From: Nymphaea colorata
Taxonomy: Eukaryota; Streptophyta; Magnoliopsida; Nymphaeales; Nymphaeaceae
Reading direction: 5' to 3'
Assembly (NCBI RefSeq): GCF_008831285.2
Contig: NC_045139.1
Coordinates: 26,392,412-26,456,411 of the forward strand
Length of the DNA: 64,000 bases
Each line of letters starts with the position of its first letter. The first letter of the stretch is position 1. This document shows positions 57,627 through 64,000 of the stretch, in pieces. Under the pieces are notes generated by a model. That model was not told the origin of the DNA, ran no database searches, and was given only the letters and a program-made list of their open reading frames with translations. The position numbers and the translations under genes were made by a program.

Positions 57627-59439
57627 TCATAGGTTCATGTACCCCTGCTACCCTTCTTTCTCTAGTTTTTCAGCCCTTGACGACACCATTTCTCTCATTT
57701 CATCCAGATAACTGGTCATTCTGAATACAGAAGATAGATACAAGACCATTAGGATATCAAGGAATAGACATGCTGTAAATTGAAAAACTTAAGCAGTGGA
57801 AATCCACCTACCTCTTCTGTAGAAAGGGATTCGCAACACCTAAAATCCTGCAGCCAACAAACCTGCATTTGTATCATGTTGGATGGCTACGGTGGCAACT
57901 GGAACTCCTTTCGGCATATGAGACAATCCCACGAGACAGAAAATACACAACAATAAGTAAATATTTTCTAGGGGATGAATAAATTGCTCTAAACTATTGA
58001 AAGACTCAAACTAGAAAATAAGTTGAACAAACTTGCCAACTTCACCCCTATTTATTATTCTAAAGAAAAAGGCCACCATATTACTTGGTTGACAAACTCT
58101 GAAATCTCAGCAAGAACTAGGCATAACTATATACCTAGATGACATCAACAGGAGTGTGTTTTTTGTGTAGCCCATGAACATCATCAAGTACCTACTTGTT
58201 ACATTAAATGTATGCATGCGGGTTTGCACAAAATTACAAATACATATATAACATACACAGACACACACACATATATATACACGCGTGTGTATGTGTATGA
58301 TTTTGTGCCTTGCTGATTTTCTGATTATTTTCAGATTTGATCATATAAGCTTTATCCGGGCATTTTCATTTTAAAACCAAAAATCGATAGGCAAATGCCC
58401 TAAATCTGTCAAAAAAGAGGCATATTTTGAACAAGAAAATCAACAAAGCATGTGCTATTGAGCCAGTGGCAACTGGACTATGAGGTACAACGTCGACATT
58501 AGGCCATTGTCTGAAACAAAATAGGCATCAGATACAAAATCTTTGCACTTGAAGAACATCAACAACATATACCTGTAGAATCGACAAAAGTGAGTCTTGT
58601 CCATCCAAAGAAGAAGTTTTCACTGGAACCCCAATAACAGGCAAGGATGTCAGCGAGGCCACCATACCTAAAGAAGAAGTTTTCATTGGAACCCCAATAA
58701 CAGGCAAGGATGTCAGTGAGGCCACCATACCTGGAAAACATTTTCAAATTTAAATCCTTTACTTTTTGTAGATTAAAATAATCCAATTCTTAACATCCAC
58801 ATGTAGGTGCATAACAAACCTGGTAAGTGGGCAGCACCACCAGCACCTGCAATGATGACCTGAATACCTCGCTCTTGAGCATGCAATGCATAAGAAAACA
58901 TTCTTTCAGAGGTTCATCCAAAGAAGAAGTTTTCACTGGAACCTCAATAACAGGCAAGGATGTCAGCGAGGCCACCATACCTAAAGAAGAAGTTTTCATT
59001 GGAACCCCAATAACAGGCAAGGATGTCAGCGAGGCCACCATACCTGGAAAACATTTTCAAATTTAAATAATTTGCTTTTTGTAGATTAAAATAATTCATT
59101 TCTTAACTTTCACATGTACGTGCAAAACAAACCTGGTAAGTGGGTAGCACCACCAGCACCTGCAATGATGACCCAAATACCTCGCACCTGAGCATGAAAT
59201 GCATAAGAAAACATTCTTTCAGAGGTTCGATGAGCTGAAACAATTGATATCTGTTAACAAGCAACAACAAATCATGTGAATGATCCACAAAAAAAAAATA
59301 CACACAAATGCAGAGAGTTGGTAATAATAAACTTGCAGTGAGACCTCATAAGGCACGTTAAAGGACTCCAAGACCATTGCATCCTTCATGACAGTTGTAT
59401 CCGAATCAGAGCCCATTATAATGCCCACACATGGAATGA
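57627..59439 (-). pseudogene. PurE-domain copy A, rearranged
   Basis: Partial copy of the carboxylase (PurE) domain of plant phosphoribosylaminoimidazole carboxylase (purine synthesis, plastid), without the PurK domain. Exons in minus order: E1 59345-59439 (GIIMGSDSDTTVMKDA), E2 59133-59250 ([14 protein letters not shown]...GAGG), truncated E3 58913-59043 fused to a second truncated E2 (58820-58915), E3 58573-58730 with a 63-bp in-frame duplication, E4 57812-57917 (MPKGVPVATVAIQHDTNAGL), E5 57627-57720. Defects: the E4 acceptor is AT instead of AG at 57919-57918, E4 lacks one base (106 nt, 107 expected) so the frame stops within it, and E5 has TAG (57648-57650) where Trp is expected. E1 also lacks one codon that copy B keeps. 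The catalytic His motif SAHRT is present in the first E2. It cannot encode a PurE protein by simple splicing. Confidence 0.85.
58607..58732 (-). repeat. 63-bp in-frame exon-internal tandem duplication
   Basis: Units 58607-58669 and 58670-58732 are both 63 bp and nearly identical. On the minus strand they encode two successive 21-residue units with [14 protein letters not shown]. The same doubled block occurs at 58917-59043, and a damaged version at 60063-60173. Copy C has one unit only, the ancestral state. Confidence 0.95.
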
Positions 59440-59632
59440 CTGACTCAAGATAACAATATAACTGCTTAATGTAGAAATGACTAACCAAAAGAAAAGAAAC
59501 ATTGTCAATGCACCCATTAAGTTGTAATCTACGAAAAATGAAACAACCAATAGCACCAACAAAACCCATCCTCACGGAGTCGGGATTTCACAAGATTAGT
59601 AGTCAACTGTAGAAACAAATGGAAGGTGGTAA

Positions 59633-60572
59633 TTATATGTTCACATACCTCTGCCACCCTTTTTTCTCTAATTTTCCAGCCTTCGATGACACTATTTCTC
59701 TCATTTCATCCTGATAACTGGTCATTCTGAATACATAAGATACATAGATACAAGACCGTTAGGGTATCAAGGAATAGACATGCTGTAAGTTGATAAACTT
59801 CAATAGTGGAAATCCACCTACCTTTTTCGTAGAAAGGGATTCACAATACCTAAAATCCTGACAACCAACAAACCAGCATATTCTGAACAAGGAAATCAAC
59901 CAAGCATATGCTATTGAGCCAATGGCAACTGGACTATTAGGTACAACGTCGACATCACGCCATTGTCTAAAACAAAATAGGCATCAGACACAAAATCCTT
60001 GCACTTGAAGAACAACAACAATATATGCCTGTAGAATCGACAAAAGTGAGTCTTGTTCATCCAAAGAAGATGTTTTCACTGGAACCCCAATAACAAGCAA
60101 GGATGTCAGCGTGGCCACGAAGTTTTTATTGGAACCCCAGTAACAGGCAAGGATGTCAGCGAGGCCACCATACCCGGAAAACATTTTCAAATTTAAATCC
60201 TTTACTTTTTATAGATTAAAATAATCCATTTCTTAACTTCCACATGTAGGTGCAGAACAAACCTGGTAAGTGGGCAGCACCACCAGCACCTGCAATGATG
60301 ACCCGAATACCTCGCTCCTGAGCATGCAATGCATAAGAAAACATTCTTTCAGAGGTTCGATGAGCTGAAACAATTGATATCTGTTAACAAGCAACAACAA
60401 ATCATGTGAATGATCCACAAAAAAAAAAAACACACAAATGCAGAGAGTTGGTAATGATAAACTTCCAGTGAGACCTCATAAGGCACGTTAAAGGACTCCA
60501 AGACCATTGCAGCATCCTTCATGACAGCTGTATCTGAATCAGAGCCCATTATAATGCCCACACAGGGAATGA
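59633..60572 (-). pseudogene. PurE-domain copy B, partial
   Basis: Second tandem partial PurE unit. E1 60475-60572 (GIIMGSDSD, KDAAMVLESFNVPYE) and E2 60263-60380 ([32 protein letters not shown]) are fully open and correctly phased. E3 60029-60173 has a GG instead of AG acceptor (60175-60174), a GC donor (60028-60027), and a doubled unit with a 13-bp loss that shifts the frame. E4 is only its 3' half (59822 to about 59877): it keeps the correct reading frame (VVRILGIVNPFL) lost in copies A and C, but its first half is deleted and joined to intron sequence. E5 59633-59726 is open to a normal stop (KKGWQRYVNI). No complete product is possible. Confidence 0.85.
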
Positions 60573-60765
60573 CTGACTCAAGATAACAATATAACTGCTT
60601 AATGCAGAAATGACTAACCAAAAGAAAAGAAACATTGTCAAAGCACCCATTAAGTTGTAATCTACGAAAAATGAAACAGCCAATAGCACCAACAAAACCC
60701 ATCCTCACGGAGTCGGGATTTCACAAAATTAGTAGTCAACTGTAGAAACAAATGGAAGGTGGTAA

Positions 60766-61810
60766 TTATAGGTTCACGTACCTCTGCCACCCTTTTTTCT
60801 CTAGTTTTCCAGCCTTCAATGGCACTATTTCTCTCATTTCATCGTGATAACTGGTCATTCTGAATACAGAAGATACATAGATACAAGACCATTAGGATAT
60901 CAAGGAATAGACATGCTGTAAATTGATAAACTTAAGCAGTGGAAATCCACCTACCTCTTCTGTAGAAAGGGATTCGCAACACCTAAAATCCTGCAGCCAA
61001 CAAACCTGCATTTGTTGCATGTTGGATGGCTACGGTGGCAACTGGAACTCCTTTCGGCATATGAGACAATCCCACGAGACAGAAAATACACAACAATAAG
61101 TAAATATTTTCTAGGGGATGAATAAATTGCTCTAAACTATTGAAAGTCTCAAACTAGAAAATAAGTTGAACAAACTTGCCAACTTCACCCCTATTTATTA
61201 TTCTAAAGAAAAAGGCCACCATATTACTTGGTTGACAAACTCTGAAATCTCAGCAAGAACTAGGCATAACTATATACCTAGATGACATCAACAGGAGTGT
61301 GTTTTTTGTGTAGCCCATGAACATCATCAAGTACCTACTTGTTACATTAAATGTATGCATGCGGGTTTGCACAAAATTACAAATACATATATAACATACA
61401 CAGACACACACACATATATATACACGCGTGTGTATGTGTATGATTTTGTGCCTTGCTGATTTTCTGATTATTTTCAGATTTGATCATATAAGCTTTATCC
61501 GTGCATTTTCATTTAAAAACCAAAAATCGATAGGCAAATGCCCTAAATCTGTCAAAAAAGAGGCATATTCTGAACAAGAAAATCAACCAAGCATGTGCTA
61601 TTGAGCCAGTGGCAACTGGACTATGAGGTACAACGTCGACATTAGGCCATTGTCTGAAACAAAATAGGCATCAGATACAAAATCTTTGCACTTGAAGAAC
61701 ATCAACAACATATACCTGTAGAATCGACAAAAGTGAGTCTTGTCCATCCAAAGAAGAAGTTTTCACTGGAACCCCAATGGCAGGCAAGGATGTCAGCGAG
61801 GCCACCATAC
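60766..61810 (-). pseudogene. PurE-domain copy C, 5'-truncated
   Basis: Third tandem unit. It starts abruptly at E3 61716-61810 (single, unduplicated unit, [15 protein letters not shown], phase intact with AG acceptor at 61812-61811). It then has E4 60955-61060 with the same AT acceptor and same one-base loss as copy A, and E5 60766-60859 open to its stop (GWQRYVNL). E1 and E2 are missing; unrelated sequence (61811-61972) precedes E3. From E3 to E4 it is offset from copy A by exactly 3143 bp at both exons, with only scattered differences, showing a recent duplication. Confidence 0.85.
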
Positions 61811-61972
61811 CTGCAAAGAGGCCATGGCGGACACCCGAAGATTTGGTTCTCACCTTTAACTATGAAAGAAGGAATAGAGGGAAGCTTCCCTAGAGCGAAG
61901 AGAGAAAGGGGAAACCGCTTAGATGGTGGCAAACTTTTGAATTGGACCATCATCTTGGGGAAAAAGATTTAA
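61811..61972 (-). other. Foreign segment joined to PurE exon, coding-like
   Basis: Directly upstream (minus sense) of copy C's E3. An open frame from 61953 reads SLPPSKRFPLSLFALGKLP..., and a second frame from 61853 ([15 protein letters not shown]) runs in phase straight into E3. I do not recognise the source. It replaces the intron and E2 expected here, so it marks a rearrangement breakpoint near 61811. Confidence 0.45.
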
Positions 61973-62835
61973 CGCAAGAAATTTTTCATAGTAGTCCTCT
62001 TATTATCTATTTATTCTAGCAATCGCCACACTACGTGAAATTTTCTAAATTAGTACTTTGGCAATCAACTGTTTGTTGTGACCAGCGCTAATCTACCTTG
62101 GGTCGACCAGCTGCTTGCACGAAGTGGTTCAACTGAAGAGTTACCTGATCAGACACTAGCGTGTATGTTTACTTCATTTCCCCTGCTGGAGTATATTTTT
62201 TTACTATGGTGTGCCAAAAAATATATTTTTTAAAAATTATGGCATGACCATGACCGGCAGGTCAGAAAGATTCTATTTTGGCAATGCCTTCGCTAGTGGG
62301 TGTTTGTAAGACTGCTGCACCAAAAGGAGGTGGGCAGGGCCTCAAGGGCCATGACGAGGATCTTCCTGTTACAATGTCTCTTATAGAGCTGAGACCTAGA
62401 TTTCAGGTGGTTTGAGGATCTAAAATTTATGTTTTTCAAAGTCCACTTTTGATGGGCAGAATTTGATACCTGCAACTATCAAACATGTGGAAAGAGAAAA
62501 TATTTTTTTAGATGGTTTAATTGATAGGGAGTTGCTTTGAGCCCTCAATTTAGGCTCGTTAAATTAATGCAGTCTATTTATTTTAGTTCTTAAAAATATA
62601 ATTTTCACAAAATAAATCATCGGTAGTGTAGTGGTTCATTACCTTTGTCCTGCTCTTTAGTTGTTAGTAGTTTTTTGCCCAATTACTAGCTTAGAAAGCC
62701 TTTCATGGTGAGGCAGTGTGGAAGCACTAAATTTTGAATGCAATTGTGAAGAATGCATACAAAACTCTGATGTTCTTCTTAACTTACGAGCTGCCCTTTT
62801 TTCTATCTTGAACCTAGGGTCCTAGCCCTAGAACA
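61973..62835. other. Spacer before the pararetrovirus fragment
   Basis: AT-rich with no recognised gene. A short tRNA-like 5' half (about 62619-62655) is present without a 3' half. The segment next to 62836 could be the viral leader, but I saw no primer-binding site. Confidence 0.45.
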
Positions 62836-64000
62836 TTGGAAGAAATAATAAATGTGAATAGGGATTTAGAAATTTACAATAACCATCAACTCTCTCTGTT
62901 AAACCCTAGAACTTTATATAGGAAAGGGTTTTGGAATGTAAACCCACAATTAGTCAGAATAAGTAGAGAAGAGGAAGTTTGTGTACCTACTGAATACCAA
63001 AACATTGGCATCGTTAGTCAAGACAGTACTAAACAATTATTACGAAACCATAATAGATTTATTCATCTTGGTCTAATAATTATAGGAATTAAGGGTTTAG
63101 CCAGAAGAAATCTAGGAACAAAAGTTTTAATCACTTTACTAGATAAGAGATGGGCAAACAATGATAGGAAAGCCATTATAGCAAGTATGGAAATGACATG
63201 TCTAACAACAAGGGAATATTCTATTGTGCACCTGATTTCTTGCTAAGCATAAGAGATCTAGAACATATTATCATAGGAATTCAAACTAAAGGATATGAAA
63301 CGTTCAGAGGAAAAGCTAATTTACTTATAAATGTAGGATTTCTAGGAAAAGTAACAAATAGCAGTACCACAAAGTATAAAATCGATACAAAAGCCATCAT
63401 TGAGTCTATGACTAGTAAAGGTATAAGAATGATTAAGCCTATGGCTATTCATCTTGAAGAATTAGAAGGATTAGACTGAAATATTAGTAAAAATTTAGAA
63501 ATAAATACTAATGTCAAAATTCCCGAAGAAAGTTTAATGTTTAAAAAACCAATGGTAGCTATACTGTGATATTCTTAGACTATAAGGAAAAACAACCCAA
63601 TGAAGAAAATGAATCTGAAGAATTTCGTAGCCAGATAGAAGATTGATAGAAGTCTTAGAACATGATAGTATTTTACTTCTTAAGGGATTTGACTTGTCAA
63701 AAGAAGACATCCTTAGACTAGAAATAAAATTAGTCGTAGAAGGAAAAATTCAAGAAGAAGATAACTCATATATAGATCCCAAGGGAAATGTCAGAATAAA
63801 TAAGCTAAAAGAGACTTATATACAGAAGCCTATGAACATCTCAAAAAATCTTATGGAAATAGATGCTCCAGAAATCCTCTGTAGTCACTACTGGAAGATC
63901 ACCACAAGATCAACAACAAACCCAACACCCACCAACTCTACCCATAATATTCTACTCACCTGGACAACCTCCTATAAGACCTTATGTAGAATATAAGGAG
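62836..64000 (+). pseudogene. Endogenous caulimovirid fragment (movement-protein region)
   Basis: Integrated pararetrovirus remnant (Caulimoviridae, most like florendovirus/petuvirus-type polyproteins). The frame 62836-63246 carries the 30K-type movement-protein core, with IHLG at about residues 76-79 followed by an IGIK-L-R stretch. The viral sequence continues in another frame at 63198-63479, showing a frameshift between about 63198 and 63246. A stop follows at 63477-63479, and further coding-like sequence resumes at 63643. Near 63.9 kb a Pro/Gln-rich stretch changes frame again. It runs off the window edge, so capsid, protease and RT regions are not visible. The broken frames make it a non-functional fossil copy. 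Confidence 0.75.

Noticed and set aside
62619-62655. tRNA-like sequence GGTAGTGTAGTGGTTCATTA
   Set aside because: Resembles a tRNA D-arm region, but no anticodon arm, T-loop (GTTCGA) or acceptor pairing follows, so it is not a tRNA gene.

Overview
The window reads as nuclear DNA of a flowering plant. It has long AT-rich gaps, GT-AG introns, two plant-type genes with classic exon structure, degenerate Ty1/copia, Ty3/gypsy and LINE elements, many small hAT-like inverted-repeat elements (MITEs), long TA and GA microsatellites, and an endogenous pararetrovirus fragment. The exact lineage cannot be fixed from the sequence alone.

Layout. 1-7.0 kb: AT-rich, gene-free. 7.0-10.9 kb: a decayed Ty3/gypsy element on the minus strand (gag, protease, RT, integrase). 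12.2-16.3 kb: two LINE fragments, minus strand. 17.2-21.1 kb: a decayed Ty1/copia element on the plus strand with a tRNA-Met primer site and a 3' LTR. 21.35-25.5 kb: a two-exon mitochondrial acyl carrier protein gene whose start codon lies only about 220 bp beyond that LTR. 25.9-40.9 kb: no convincing gene; hAT-like MITEs, some nested, microsatellites and small tandem repeats. 41.39-46.5 kb: a complete nine-exon hexokinase gene (499 aa) of the membrane-anchored, hexokinase-like type. 48.0-50.8 kb: two abutting copia fragments, minus strand. 50.8-57.6 kb: gene-free. 57.6-61.8 kb: a rearranged tandem array, minus strand, of three partial copies of the PurE domain of plant phosphoribosylaminoimidazole carboxylase, with splice-site losses, frameshifts and an in-frame 63-bp exon duplication. 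62.8-64.0 kb: a frame-broken movement-protein region of an endogenous caulimovirid, running off the window edge.

The two intact genes are unrelated housekeeping genes: mitochondrial ACP carries acyl chains for octanoate/lipoate synthesis, and hexokinase phosphorylates or senses glucose at membranes. They do not form a system together. I found no convincing new biological system. The most unusual locus is the PurE-only exon array. Next is the hexokinase, which looks like a member of the supposedly non-catalytic HKL clade but keeps the active-site residues.
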